DNA of 64,000 nt from Ignavibacteriaceae bacterium (lineage in GTDB: Bacteria > Bacteroidota > Ignavibacteria > Ignavibacteriales > Ignavibacteriaceae): positions 1 to 64,000 of the forward strand of contig JABDPB010000105.1 of assembly GCA_013042995.1 (NCBI GenBank), read 5' to 3'. This document shows positions 19,447 through 31,248 of the stretch, piece by piece. The position numbers and the translations under genes were made by a program. Numbering within the stretch: position 1 is the stretch's first letter; every line of letters starts with the position of its first letter. Under the pieces are notes generated by a model. That model saw only the letters and a list, made by a program, of their open reading frames with translations. It had not been told where the DNA came from and did no database searches.

Positions 19447-20055
19447 ATGATTAAAATTTCTTTTGTGCTGTTATTTTTCATTGGAGTTTTGGGATGTCAA
19501 GGTTCCGAAACAGTAAAAGATGAATCAAATCAAACTGATAATAAAGAAGAGGAAATAAAAGTGAGCAAAGAAATGACTGTAGCCGTAGTAAATACAAACA
19601 TGGGAGAAATTGAGATTGAACTTTATGCAGAGCAAACTCCAAAGACAGTTGAAAACTTTGTTGGTCTTGCCGAAAAAGGATATTACGATGGTATAATTTT
19701 CCACAGGGTTATTGCAGATTTTATGATACAGGGCGGTGATCCAACAGGAACAGGAAGAGGAGGAAACAGCCTTTGGGGTGCACCTTTTGCAGATGAAATA
19801 GTTCCTTCATTAAAACACGAAGAGGCGGGCATTCTTTCAATGGCTAACGCAGGCCCAAATACTAATGGCAGCCAGTTTTTTATAACTGTTGTTCCTACTC
19901 CATGGTTGGATGGAAAGCATACAGTATTTGGAAAAGTTTTAAACGGAATGAATGTTGTTTATGATATTGCTAAAGTAAAAACTGCAGCAGGCGATAAACC
20001 TGTGAATGATGTTGTTATGGAAAAAGTAACGGTTGAAAAAAGAACAACACAATAG
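19447..20055 (+). CDS. Cyclophilin-type peptidyl-prolyl isomerase, lipoprotein
   Basis: The 202-residue product has a lipoprotein signal (IGVLGC, Cys17), an acidic spacer of about 25 residues, then a complete cyclophilin domain: ETPKTVENF-like [35 protein letters not shown] and [12 protein letters not shown]. It should speed proline isomerisation of envelope proteins while anchored in a membrane. A strong AAAGGAG stands 6 bases before the ATG. Confidence 0.93.
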   Translation: MIKISFVLLFFIGVLGCQGSETVKDESNQTDNKEEEIKVSKEMTVAVVNTNMGEIEIELYAEQTPKTVENFVGLAEKGYYDGIIFHRVIADFMIQGGDPTGTGRGGNSLWGAPFADEIVPSLKHEEAGILSMANAGPNTNGSQFFITVVPTPWLDGKHTVFGKVLNGMNVVYDIAKVKTAAGDKPVNDVVMEKVTVEKRTTQ

Positions 20056-20076
20056 CAATTTTTTATTAGAAGAAAT

Positions 20077-21564
20077 GTGAAACAGCCGGAAGGTAAACCG
20101 GAATTTTTCTCCTCCCGCTGGGCATTAGTTATAGCATCGATTGGAATTGCAGTTGGTACTGGAAACATCTGGCGATTCTCACGGATTGTTGCCCAAAACG
20201 GAGGAGGATCATTTCTAATTCCCTGGGTCATTTTTCTTCTCATCTGGTCTGTTCCCTTAATCATTGCTGAGTTTGCAATTGGCAAATCCAGCAGGATGGG
20301 ACCAGTTGGTGCAATCACAAAAACCGCAGGTAATAAATTTGGATGGATGGGTGCATGGATTGTTTTTGTTTCAACAGCAATAATGTTTTACTATGCTGTA
20401 GTAACCGGATGGTGTCTTAAATATTTCATTACATCAGTTTCGGGAAATCTACTAGGCACATCTGAGCATTTAGTTTACTGGAACAATTTTTCTTCAAGCT
20501 TTCAGCCGCTTTTATTTCATTTTATTGCAATTTTCTTAGTCGTATTAGTTGTAATTAAAGGTATTACCAAAGGTGTGGAAAGAGTTACAAAGCTTTTAGT
20601 CCCATCATTATTAATAATACTGTTCATTCTCTTCATTCGTGCGATTACACTTCCGGGAGCAATGGATGGAATAAATTATTTTTTCACCCCTGATCTTGAA
20701 ATAATTTTAGATTACAAAGTTTGGTTGAATGCACTTACACAAAATGCCTGGGACACAGGTGCAGGCTGGGGATTAATTTTAACATATGCTATTTATATGC
20801 GGAAGAAGGAAGACATTTCTCTAAACGCTGCGTTAATTGGTTTTGGAAACAATACAATTTCACTCGTTGCAGGTATAACTATCTTTTCAACGGTTTTTGC
20901 ACTAAGTTCAATTGATGCAATGCAGCAGATTTCACAGTCCGGACCGGCTAACACAGGATTAACGTTTATTTATTTACCGATTTTATTTTCAAAAATGTCA
21001 GATAGCCAAGTAATCAATAACTTCTTGGCATCAATTTTCTTTTTAGGATTATTTTTTGCTGCTTTTACTTCACTAATTTCTATGGTTGAACTTTCAACAA
21101 GGACACTAATTGATTTTGGATTTAGACGAAAACGTGCAATTGTTATTGTTTCGGTTTTAGGTTTTTTGCTTGGACTACCCTCTGCGCTCAGTGTGAACAT
21201 TCTAATTAATCAGGATTGGGTTTGGGGAGTAGGTTTAATATTAAGCGGTGCGTTTATTTCGTTCTCTGTTATTAAGTATGGGATAGATAAGTTTAGAACA
21301 GAAATAGTAAATGGATACGGCAGTGATGTTAAAATTGGGAGATGGTATAATTATGTTATAGGAATATTAATCCCAATTCAGGTTATTGTATTAATTGTCT
21401 GGTGGCTTGTTTCATCAATTGGATGGGATCCGCAATGGTGGAATCCATTACATGCAGAAAACTTTGGAACAGTTATTTTTCAGTGGGTTGTTGTGCTAGG
21501 ACTATTAATTATGCTTAATAAATATATTGTAAAAAGGGTTTTAAGTAGTAATCAACTGGGATGA
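20077..21564 (+). CDS. Sodium-dependent neurotransmitter:sodium symporter family transporter
   Basis: This 495-residue protein has about twelve membrane segments and the family motif near the start, ASIGIAVGTGNIWRFSR, which binds sodium and the substrate carboxylate in LeuT-like transporters. Bacterial members import amino acids. It begins at a GTG (20077); the next in-frame start would remove the first helix. It is followed one base later by a 40-residue membrane peptide of the MetS type, which suggests a two-subunit transporter as described for the methionine/alanine carrier MetPS. Confidence 0.93.
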   Translation: MKQPEGKPEFFSSRWALVIASIGIAVGTGNIWRFSRIVAQNGGGSFLIPWVIFLLIWSVPLIIAEFAIGKSSRMGPVGAITKTAGNKFGWMGAWIVFVSTAIMFYYAVVTGWCLKYFITSVSGNLLGTSEHLVYWNNFSSSFQPLLFHFIAIFLVVLVVIKGITKGVERVTKLLVPSLLIILFILFIRAITLPGAMDGINYFFTPDLEIILDYKVWLNALTQNAWDTGAGWGLILTYAIYMRKKEDISLNAALIGFGNNTISLVAGITIFSTVFALSSIDAMQQISQSGPANTGLTFIYLPILFSKMSDSQVINNFLASIFFLGLFFAAFTSLISMVELSTRTLIDFGFRRKRAIVIVSVLGFLLGLPSALSVNILINQDWVWGVGLILSGAFISFSVIKYGIDKFRTEIVNGYGSDVKIGRWYNYVIGILIPIQVIVLIVWWLVSSIGWDPQWWNPLHAENFGTVIFQWVVVLGLLIMLNKYIVKRVLSSNQLG

Positions 21565-21565
21565 A

Positions 21566-21688
21566 ATGAACACTGAAACTATAATAACAATGATTTTGAT
21601 TCTTGGAATAGTATGGGGTGGATTGATTTTATTTTTATTCAAAGCATACAGATCTGAAATAAGAAAGACTCACAATGGCAATGGCTAA
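21566..21688 (+). CDS. MetS-type small subunit of the NSS transporter (40 aa, not in the ORF track)
   Basis: ATG at 21566 lies two bases after the transporter's stop, and the frame runs 40 codons to TAA at 21686-21688. The peptide starts MNTETIITMILILGIV, has one membrane span with WGG (about residues 6-25), and ends in a charged tail. Small subunits of this kind, with a conserved W-GG in a single helix, accompany one branch of bacterial NSS transporters such as MetPS of Corynebacterium glutamicum. The last 14 bases overlap holA. The neighbourhood makes the call much stronger than the short sequence alone. Confidence 0.75.
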   Translation: MNTETIITMILILGIVWGGLILFLFKAYRSEIRKTHNGNG

Positions 21689-22682
21689 GGCAACATCGAT
21701 ACTTGATACACTGAAAGAAATTAAAAAGGGAAAGCTGCTTCCGCTTTATTATCTGTTTGGCGAAGATGCATACAATCTTTCATTCACCTTAAAATCAATC
21801 GCAGAAAAAGTTCAGCCGTTACTATCCTCAGATTTCGACAAGGAAACTTTTTACGGCGATAATATAACGATTAATCAGGTTCTTGATCTTGCCTCTACTT
21901 TTCCTTTTGGCTCAGAGAAAAAGTTAATTATTGTAAAAGAAGCCGAAAAAATTAAGGATAAAAAACCACTGAAAGATTATGCACTTTCACCGACTGAATT
22001 TACAATTCTCGTTTTTATACACAATGGGACAATCACAAATTTAAAATCAGAGCCGTTTAAAACTTTACTTGCACATAATTTTCTTTTTGAAGCAAAGGAA
22101 TTAAAAGGCAGGCACTTAATTAATTGGTTGATTAACTATTGCGAATCCAAGGGCAAAAGCATATCGGAAGAGAACGCTCAGGTTTTAGTTGATATGGTTG
22201 GAGAAAACAGGAATCTTTTAGAAATGCAAATTGAAAAACTTATAACGCACGAAGGTAATAAAAAAGGAATAACAATTGAAGCAATTCAGCAGGTTTCTTC
22301 ATCATTAAAACAAAATACAATATTCGATTTGCAAAATGCAATCGGGTTAAAGGACAAACCTAACGCATTAAAAATTGCATACAACCTTTTAGAAAACGGC
22401 ACCGAACCTGTATTTATGGTTGCTATGCTTACTCGTTATTTTATAGCGATTTCAAAAATTAGTGAACTTAGATCAAAGAAAATTCCCGACGCAACAGCTG
22501 CTCGTACAATAGGTGTTCATCATTTTTTCTACCCAGGCTACGTAAAAGCCCGCAGCTTGTTTTCCGATAAAAAACTGATCGAAGTTTTCCGTGCATTGCT
22601 TAAGTCTGATGTTTCCATCAAAACAACTTCTACTGGTGGCAAAGAAATTATCACAATTTTGATTGCTGAAATCCTCCAGTAA
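21675..22682 (+). CDS. holA: DNA polymerase III subunit delta
   Basis: HolA is the wrench subunit of the clamp loader that opens the beta sliding clamp. The 335-residue protein has the N-terminal AAA-like domain with the family start PLYYLFGEDAYNL, the segment KLIIVKEAEKI, and the helical C-terminal part with LAHNFLFEAKELKGRHLINWL and DLQNAIG. The length is normal (about 340). It may start at 21675 or at the second ATG, 21681. It overlaps the MetS-like peptide gene. Confidence 0.92.
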   Translation: MAMAKATSILDTLKEIKKGKLLPLYYLFGEDAYNLSFTLKSIAEKVQPLLSSDFDKETFYGDNITINQVLDLASTFPFGSEKKLIIVKEAEKIKDKKPLKDYALSPTEFTILVFIHNGTITNLKSEPFKTLLAHNFLFEAKELKGRHLINWLINYCESKGKSISEENAQVLVDMVGENRNLLEMQIEKLITHEGNKKGITIEAIQQVSSSLKQNTIFDLQNAIGLKDKPNALKIAYNLLENGTEPVFMVAMLTRYFIAISKISELRSKKIPDATAARTIGVHHFFYPGYVKARSLFSDKKLIEVFRALLKSDVSIKTTSTGGKEIITILIAEILQ

Positions 22683-22783
22683 TTAAATCAGTTCATTTTC
22701 CCAAAGATTTTATTTGATTTTTGGTTAATTTACCCCTGTCTAATGGAAACAAATTTCACTTTCTTCAGGTATAAAAACAGCTA

Positions 22784-23368
22784 ATGGTTAAAAACCTCAG
22801 AGAACTTTCGGATGAGGAGTTAATTTTAGAATTTCAGCAGAACGGTACCGAAAGTGCTTTTGAGATTATAATGCAGCGTTATAAGAATCCTTTAACTAAT
22901 TATGTTTTTAGATTTTTAGGCGATTACGAAGCTTGCAATGATGTGGTGCAGGAAACAATGATTAAAGTTTACAGGTATAAGGACACATACAGTTCGGTTG
23001 CTAAATTTTCAACCTGGATTTATACAATAGCCGGTAACCTTGCACGAACAGAATACCGGAGAAGAGGTAGAAGAAAGTTTTTTTCAATAAGCGATTACGG
23101 CGAAGAACATAAGCAATTCGATTTGCCGGATGAAGTTTACAGACCGGATGTGATGACCGATAGCGGAATAAAAGATGAAATAATTCAAGATGCATTACTA
23201 AAAGTAAAAGATGCCTATCGTGAAGCTGTACTTCTTAGAGATATTGAAGGAATGTCCTACGAAGAAATAGCAGAGATTCTAAGAGTTAATGAAGGAACAG
23301 TTAAATCAAGAATTAACAGAGGAAGAGCACAGCTACAGGAATTATTAAAAGATATTTACAAAGAGTAA
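22784..23368 (+). CDS. ECF-type RNA polymerase sigma factor
   Basis: The 194-residue protein has sigma region 2 (about 25-95: YVFRFLGDYEACNDVVQETMIKVYR, then FSTWIYTIAGNLARTEYRR) and region 4 (about 135-185: EAVLLRDIEGMSYEEIAEILRVNEGTVKSRINRGRAQL), with neither region 1 nor region 3, so it is an extracytoplasmic-function sigma factor. The next gene, 23 bases downstream, encodes a single-pass membrane protein likely to act as its anti-sigma factor. I cannot assign an ECF subgroup or target promoters by eye. Confidence 0.93.
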   Translation: MVKNLRELSDEELILEFQQNGTESAFEIIMQRYKNPLTNYVFRFLGDYEACNDVVQETMIKVYRYKDTYSSVAKFSTWIYTIAGNLARTEYRRRGRRKFFSISDYGEEHKQFDLPDEVYRPDVMTDSGIKDEIIQDALLKVKDAYREAVLLRDIEGMSYEEIAEILRVNEGTVKSRINRGRAQLQELLKDIYKE

Positions 23369-23391
23369 AAAGCTCTTAAACAGGTGAAAGT

Positions 23392-24114
23392 ATGGAAACG
23401 AACGAAAAAAAATATGAAAAACTGATTAGCGATCTGAAAAGTCTTCAGCAGGTTAAAGCGCCTGCAAACTTCGAAGCAGATTTAAAGAGAAGAATTAATC
23501 AGGAAAAATATAAAGACGAAGAAAAAAGTTTTTGGGGAAAATTATTTTTACCTTCGAGACTAATTCCATCGCTTGGATTTGTAACTACTGCAGCAGTTAT
23601 TTTCTTGGTTGTTAATGTTAATTCCGAAGAAATAGACAATCCGTTTTTAATTGAACCAAGATTGCGTGAAGATGTTATTGCTGTAACCGATTATGATTCA
23701 TTTGAAGAAAAAACACAGGAGTTGAACAAAGAACAGCCTGTTGGCAGAAGAGATGAATTATCAGACAAAAAAATGAAAAGCTCGGATAAAACCAAAACAA
23801 CAGAAAGAGAAATGATTACTGGCAGAGAGGAAGTTTCAGAAACGGACTTAATGGTTGAACAACCTCCTGTAGAAACTGAAGGTAGAGTTGGAGAAGTGGA
23901 ATCAGCGCCGCCAGAATCTACTCTCGCAGAACTGACAGACGAAGTCGAATCCGCAGAAACTTCCTCAGAAATGGCTACCGGATTAGCTATCACCAAAGAA
24001 GAATTGAATTTCCGCCAGGTGCAGTTATCGGAAGAGGAACAGCAAGTTGTAGATGAATTGAGAACTAAAGTCCAATCGCTGCAAAACGTTAAAAAAGAAG
24101 AAGATATAAAGTAA
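23392..24114 (+). CDS. Single-pass membrane protein, probable anti-sigma factor
   Basis: The 240-residue product has a charged cytoplasmic-type N-terminus (about 1-55, including VKAPANFEADLKRRI), one membrane span (about 60-76), and a long acidic low-complexity region rich in Glu, Ser and Thr, ending in a short predicted helix. The order after an ECF sigma gene and the topology fit an anti-sigma factor. However, the zinc motif HxxxCxxC typical of the ZAS class is absent, and the protein has no cysteine. The functional call is inference from position and topology. Confidence 0.6.
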   Translation: METNEKKYEKLISDLKSLQQVKAPANFEADLKRRINQEKYKDEEKSFWGKLFLPSRLIPSLGFVTTAAVIFLVVNVNSEEIDNPFLIEPRLREDVIAVTDYDSFEEKTQELNKEQPVGRRDELSDKKMKSSDKTKTTEREMITGREEVSETDLMVEQPPVETEGRVGEVESAPPESTLAELTDEVESAETSSEMATGLAITKEELNFRQVQLSEEEQQVVDELRTKVQSLQNVKKEEDIK

Positions 24115-24142
24115 AAACTCAAAAAATTATACCTATTAAAGC

Positions 24143-24174
24143 TTTTGCACTTCTAGACAAAATCTTTATATTTA
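24143..24174 (+). promoter_or_regulatory. Predicted promoter of rpmE2
   Basis: TTTTG (24143-24147) is spaced 19 bases from TATATTTA (24167-24174), one mismatch from the Bacteroidota -7 motif TAnnTTTG. It would give a leader of about 40 bases before the L31 gene, with AAAGGA near the ATG. Confidence 0.5.
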
Positions 24175-24220
24175 AAGCTTAAATTTTTGAGATAAATGTA
24201 GAAAAACAAAGGAATTACTA

Positions 24221-24481
24221 ATGAAAAAAGGCATTCATCCGGAATACAGACCAGTAGTGTTTCAGGATCCGTCTTGCGATTTTGCCATTTTATCAAAATC
24301 AACAATTAAATCATCTGATACGATTAAATGGTCGGATGGAAATACGTACCCGCTTATTAAGCTGGAGATTTCCAGCGGCTCACATCCCTTTTTTACAGGG
24401 AAGCAAAAGCTTGTTGATACCGCTGGACGTGTTGAGAAATTCCAGAGAAAATATTCTAAAAAGAAAACTGAGAAAAAATAA
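24221..24481 (+). CDS. rpmE2: 50S ribosomal protein L31 type B
   Basis: The 86-residue protein starts [16 protein letters not shown], with later [24 protein letters not shown], matching L31 type B. It lacks the paired CxxC zinc ligands of type A L31, as is normal for the zinc-independent form used when zinc is scarce or, in many Bacteroidota, as the only L31. It has its own predicted promoter and terminator, so it is a single-gene unit. Confidence 0.95.
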   Translation: MKKGIHPEYRPVVFQDPSCDFAILSKSTIKSSDTIKWSDGNTYPLIKLEISSGSHPFFTGKQKLVDTAGRVEKFQRKYSKKKTEKK

Positions 24482-24509
24482 ACTAATAGTAAAATTATTT
24501 TTGTAGAAG

Positions 24510-24532
24510 AGCCAGTTTACTCTGGCTTTTTT
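24510..24532 (+). terminator. Rho-independent terminator after rpmE2
   Basis: AGCCAG (24510-24515), a six-base loop, CTGGCT (24522-24527) and a T run follow the L31 stop codon by 29 bases. Confidence 0.8.
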
Positions 24533-24636
24533 GCTTTTAAACGAAGTCAATAATGGTGTTTTATTTCAGTTTGGGAATCTTACTACAAAAAACATTAAAT
24601 TGACTTTCGAAATTTCTTAATATCCTTTTTATTTAT

Positions 24637-25884
24637 ATGCAAATCTGCGTTTTTGAAGACGAACGATATATTAATTTTGAACCGCTTATTTATTCACGAC
24701 CTGTTTACGATTTAATATGCGGAATGACCACTCTGAAGGAGAAAATTATTCGTGCATTTCCAAAAGAGAAAGTCGTACTGAAATGCCGGAGTTACTTGGA
24801 TTATTTTGTAAAAGAGGAGAATTCTAATTGTAAAGTAAATCGATTTAGTAAAGATGATTATTTGTTTATCAATGGACGGATTCTTGAACCTGCAAATTTG
24901 AAAAACATCTTAAAGATAGACTCTTCCCATGATAAAGCTTTTGTTTCAAAAGGAGTTATTGTTGCTGCAAAAGTTTCGTGGGAAAAAGTTAAAAAATTAA
25001 AGTTAGATAACGTAGAAATTATCGATACAAATTTATTCCGTAACCTACCTGCAGAAGAAGTTGAAGTTGAGTGTGTGAATTATTTGTGGGATCTTGTTTA
25101 TCTGAACAGCAAAGAAATTCAGAATGATTATAAGATTAACACCAAGGGTAAAACCACTTCAAAAAAGAAATACTCTGGCGTGAACTTTGTAAACAGAAAA
25201 AATATTTTCATCGGGAAAAATGTTGATATAAAACCAGGAGTTGTTTTAGATGCTTCCACCGGACCAATTTACATAGATAAAAATGCAACAATTTTTCCAA
25301 ATGCAGTAATACAAGGACCTTTCTACGCAGGCGAATCATCGCAAATAAAAAGCTGTGCAACTATTTATCCGAATGTCAGTATCGGCAAGGTTTGCAAAAT
25401 CGGTGGAGAAGTTGAAGATACGATAATTCATTCATATTCCAATAAACAACATTCTGGATTTCTTGGTCATTCTTATTTAGGGAGTTGGATAAACATAGGT
25501 GCAGATACAAATAACAGCGACCTTCAAAATAATTACGGAACAATTAAAATTCAGGTGAATGGTAGACACATTGATTCTGGAAAACAATTTGTCGGTTTAT
25601 TGATGGCGGATCATTCCAAAACTGCAATCAACACAATGTTCAATACTGGAACTGTCGTTGGATTTTCGTGCAATATTTACGGAGCCGGTTTTCCGCCAAA
25701 ATATATTCCTTCATTTTCCTGGGGTGGAAGTGATTCAGTAAGAGAGTATAAATTTTTAAAAGCAACTGAAACCGCAAAAGCGGTCTTTAAAAGAAGACAA
25801 AAAGAATTTACAGAAAAGGATGAAAAATTATTTAAGGAAATTTTGGAAATAACAAAAGAAGAGAGATCAAAGAGAGGATTTTGA
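24637..25884 (+). CDS. GlmU-family putative sugar-nucleotidyl / acyl transferase
   Basis: The 415-residue protein belongs to the NTP_transf_4 / GlmU-family group found in Bacteroidota and Chlorobi. The N-terminus (MQICVFEDERYINFEPL, then SRPVYDLICGMTTLKEKI) is the diverged nucleotidyltransferase-like domain. From about residue 185 there are left-handed beta-helix hexapeptide repeats (IFIGKNVDIKPGVVL, NAVIQGPFYAGESSQI, HSYSNKQHSGFLGHSYLG), as in acetyltransferases. It probably makes or modifies a sugar nucleotide for the envelope, but the substrate is unknown. The usual LxxGxGTRM signature is missing. Its TGA overlaps the ATG of rsmB. Confidence 0.75.
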   Translation: MQICVFEDERYINFEPLIYSRPVYDLICGMTTLKEKIIRAFPKEKVVLKCRSYLDYFVKEENSNCKVNRFSKDDYLFINGRILEPANLKNILKIDSSHDKAFVSKGVIVAAKVSWEKVKKLKLDNVEIIDTNLFRNLPAEEVEVECVNYLWDLVYLNSKEIQNDYKINTKGKTTSKKKYSGVNFVNRKNIFIGKNVDIKPGVVLDASTGPIYIDKNATIFPNAVIQGPFYAGESSQIKSCATIYPNVSIGKVCKIGGEVEDTIIHSYSNKQHSGFLGHSYLGSWINIGADTNNSDLQNNYGTIKIQVNGRHIDSGKQFVGLLMADHSKTAINTMFNTGTVVGFSCNIYGAGFPPKYIPSFSWGGSDSVREYKFLKATETAKAVFKRRQKEFTEKDEKLFKEILEITKEERSKRGF

Positions 25885-27266
25885 TGGAACAGGAACAACA
25901 TAATGTCACGCTCGAAGCTCATGAAATAAAAGACCTTTACCAGGGTGTACGCGGTCTTGCAATAAAAATATTAAATAGAATTGATAGAACAGATGCATAT
26001 TTAGAACGAATGCTCGATAGCGAAATGAAAAGTGCCGAACTTAAAGGGCAGGATAAAGCCTTACTTTATGAAATAGTGCATGGTGTTGTCAGATGGCAGG
26101 GAAGATTAGATTGGATTCTTAACGGATTTTACAAGGGAACATTTTCCAAAGCAATTCCAAACTTAAAAAATGCGCTGCGGGTTGCTCTTTACCAGATTTT
26201 ATTTTTAGACCGAGTTCCTGATTATGCAGCAGTTAATGAAGTAGTTGAGTTCGTAAAAAGATTACAGGGGCAGAAACCCGCAGATCTTGTAAATGCCGTT
26301 CTTCGAAACATCATAAGAAGTAAAAATGCAATTCGCTATCCTGAGCCTGATGAAGATTTAATTGGGTATCTTGCAGCTTATTATTCCCATCCTTCGTGGC
26401 TCGTAAAAAGATATGTGCAAAGATTTGGAAGGGAAGAAACGGAGCAACTTCTTTTTACAAATAATGAAAAACCGTTTCTTACTCTTCGTATAAATGCTTT
26501 AAAGACTAAACCGGATGAATTCAAACAATTACTTGAAGCGGTTAATTTAAAATACAGGCAGGGGGCATATCTGCCTGAATTCTTTAAGTTGCAGAATCTT
26601 ACAAACATTACCGCATGGGAATTTTACGGTAAGGGTTATTTTAATATTCAGGATGAAAGTGCAGGATTAGCTTGCAGGCTATTGGATGTTCAGGAAGGTT
26701 TTAGAATATTAGATATGTGTGCTGCCCCTGGTGGAAAGACAGCTTACATTGCTGCACTAATTCATTCACGCGGTGAAGTAGTTGCACTTGATCGTTTTGA
26801 AAGCCGTTTAAGACTTCTGCAGAAAAATATGGAAAGGCTTGAAGTAGACTGTGTTAGAATCGTTGCGATTGATGCCCTCGAATACACCAGTTTACCTTTT
26901 GATCGCATTTTAGTTGATGTTCCATGTTCGGGAACAGGCACACTTTCAAAGAAGCCCGATATTAAGTGGAGGCGGGACATATTTGACATCAGGGATTTAA
27001 ATAAAATGCAGCTCAATTTGCTTACAAAAGCAGCAACTCTGGTGAAAACAGATGGAGCCCTAGTGTATAGCACATGTTCAATTGAGCCCGAAGAAAATTT
27101 TGAAATAGTAAAGCAGTTTTTATCTGCACATACTAACTTTAAATTTGAAAGTGCAAAAGATAAGTTTCCCGACGAGATCATTGATGAAAACGGATGCATT
27201 CAAACTTTACCACAGAAGCATAAAATGGATGGTGCATTTGCGGCAAAGCTCGTTAGAGTTTCTTAA
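25884..27266 (+). CDS. rsmB: 16S rRNA (cytosine-967-C5)-methyltransferase RsmB
   Basis: RsmB methylates C967 of 16S rRNA using S-adenosylmethionine. The 460-residue protein has an N-terminal NusB-like RNA-binding domain (about 20-160), then the Rossmann methyltransferase domain with DMCAAPGGKTAY, the motif DVPCSGTG and the catalytic YSTCSIEPEEN. I start at ATG 25884 (MEQEQHN) rather than the TTG three bases earlier used by the ORF track; this gives a TGATG overlap with the previous gene. Confidence 0.93.
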   Translation: MEQEQHNVTLEAHEIKDLYQGVRGLAIKILNRIDRTDAYLERMLDSEMKSAELKGQDKALLYEIVHGVVRWQGRLDWILNGFYKGTFSKAIPNLKNALRVALYQILFLDRVPDYAAVNEVVEFVKRLQGQKPADLVNAVLRNIIRSKNAIRYPEPDEDLIGYLAAYYSHPSWLVKRYVQRFGREETEQLLFTNNEKPFLTLRINALKTKPDEFKQLLEAVNLKYRQGAYLPEFFKLQNLTNITAWEFYGKGYFNIQDESAGLACRLLDVQEGFRILDMCAAPGGKTAYIAALIHSRGEVVALDRFESRLRLLQKNMERLEVDCVRIVAIDALEYTSLPFDRILVDVPCSGTGTLSKKPDIKWRRDIFDIRDLNKMQLNLLTKAATLVKTDGALVYSTCSIEPEENFEIVKQFLSAHTNFKFESAKDKFPDEIIDENGCIQTLPQKHKMDGAFAAKLVRVS

Positions 27267-27307
27267 ATTAATAACTAAATAATTCCACAAAAAATTTTGT
27301 TTAGAAT

Positions 27308-30257
<2,950 letters not shown>

Positions 30258-30262
30258 TTGTA

Positions 30263-30793
30263 ATGATTGAAGCGATAAAAGAACAAGCTGCAAAATTTAT
30301 TTTAAGGCAAAGAACATCTCAGAGGGAATTCAACCAAAGAAATTTTTCTTCTGTATTTAAAAAATCTTTTTCTTTTTTAGTGCTTATGCCAGTTGATGAC
30401 AAGGATTTTCGGCTTGCTGGCCCGATTTTAGAATATCTAAAAGAACAGAAGAAAAGCGTTGTTGTTCTTACTAATGACTTTAAAGTAAGTCTTCTTCCAA
30501 CCTATCTTAAAGCAAATGCCATGGGGCATGGAATAAAAGATGTTACAAAACTAAAGTTACCTGCCCGCAGCATTATTACCAAGCTCTCGAACATGAGGTT
30601 TGATGTGATAATTGATTTGAATAGGCAGCAAGAAATCTTTTATACGTATTTAACAAAAGCACTAAGTGTGCCTCTAAAAATTGGTTTTGTCTACTCGGAA
30701 TCTGACAATTATTTTAATATGCAAATTGCTAATTCTAGGAATGAACCTGAAATTTCTTACAAGAATTTACTAAATTGCTTAAGGATGTTTTAG
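30263..30793 (+). CDS. Small protein resembling an N-terminal glycosyltransferase-9 / DUF6913 domain
   Basis: The 176-residue product has a basic N-terminal helix, then a Rossmann-like alternation: FSFLVLMPVDDKDFRLA, KSVVVLTNDF, FDVIIDLNRQQEIF, VPLKIGFVYSES. The pattern recalls the first half of heptosyltransferases (family GT9) and the DUF6913 proteins of Bacteroidota, but there is no second, nucleotide-sugar-binding half. It may be a degenerate or regulatory relative. It lies 5 bases after ligA and 9 before the STAS gene. I do not assign a function. Confidence 0.5.
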   Translation: MIEAIKEQAAKFILRQRTSQREFNQRNFSSVFKKSFSFLVLMPVDDKDFRLAGPILEYLKEQKKSVVVLTNDFKVSLLPTYLKANAMGHGIKDVTKLKLPARSIITKLSNMRFDVIIDLNRQQEIFYTYLTKALSVPLKIGFVYSESDNYFNMQIANSRNEPEISYKNLLNCLRMF

Positions 30794-30802
30794 AGATTTA
30801 GT

Positions 30803-31153
30803 ATGAACTTCGAAATAAAAAAACAAGATGATATAACAATTTTTAAACTCAATGAGCAAAGGCTCGATACAAATATTTCGGGATTGCTTAAAGGCGAGTT
30901 TACTATGCTGCTTAAGGTGGAGGAAGCAAAAAAGTTTGTTTTAGATTTAAGCGATGTTGAAAGCTGCGACAGCTCTGGTTTAAGTGCAATACTTGTTGCC
31001 AATAGAATTTTAAATTCAACCAACGGACATATGAGGATTGCATCTCCCTCCGAAAAAGTTCTTTCGTTAATTAAAATTACCCAGCTTGATAGAGTACTGC
31101 CTGTTTGCGAAACTGTTGATGCAGCATTTGAAGATTTAAAAAAGCTAAACTGA
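30803..31153 (+). CDS. STAS-domain anti-sigma factor antagonist-like protein
   Basis: The 116-residue protein is a single STAS domain. It has the pattern LDLSDVESCDSSGLSAIL around residue 49-66, whose serine (about 57-58) is the usual phosphorylation site of SpoIIAA/RsbV-type switches. Such proteins bind a serine kinase / anti-sigma factor in a partner-switching system. No kinase or PP2C phosphatase partner is near, so it acts with proteins encoded elsewhere. It ends the ligA run before a terminator. Confidence 0.9.
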   Translation: MNFEIKKQDDITIFKLNEQRLDTNISGLLKGEFTMLLKVEEAKKFVLDLSDVESCDSSGLSAILVANRILNSTNGHMRIASPSEKVLSLIKITQLDRVLPVCETVDAAFEDLKKLN

Positions 31154-31181
31154 TTTAAACCAAAATCTGTAAACTTTAAAT

Positions 31182-31210
31182 AAGCATCCATTATGAAACG
31201 GATGCTTTTT
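31182..31210 (+). terminator. Rho-independent terminator after the STAS gene
   Basis: AAGCATCC (31182-31189) pairs with GGATGCTT (31200-31207) around a ten-base loop and is followed by TTT. It lies 28 bases past the stop. Confidence 0.8.
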
Positions 31211-31248
31211 ACTTTTAAATAAAATTTCAAAAGCAATTGTTTTACTGA

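Noticed and set aside
24282-24506. 74-residue plus-strand ORF overlapping rpmE2
   Set aside because: The L31 frame is clearly the real one; this frame has no family likeness.
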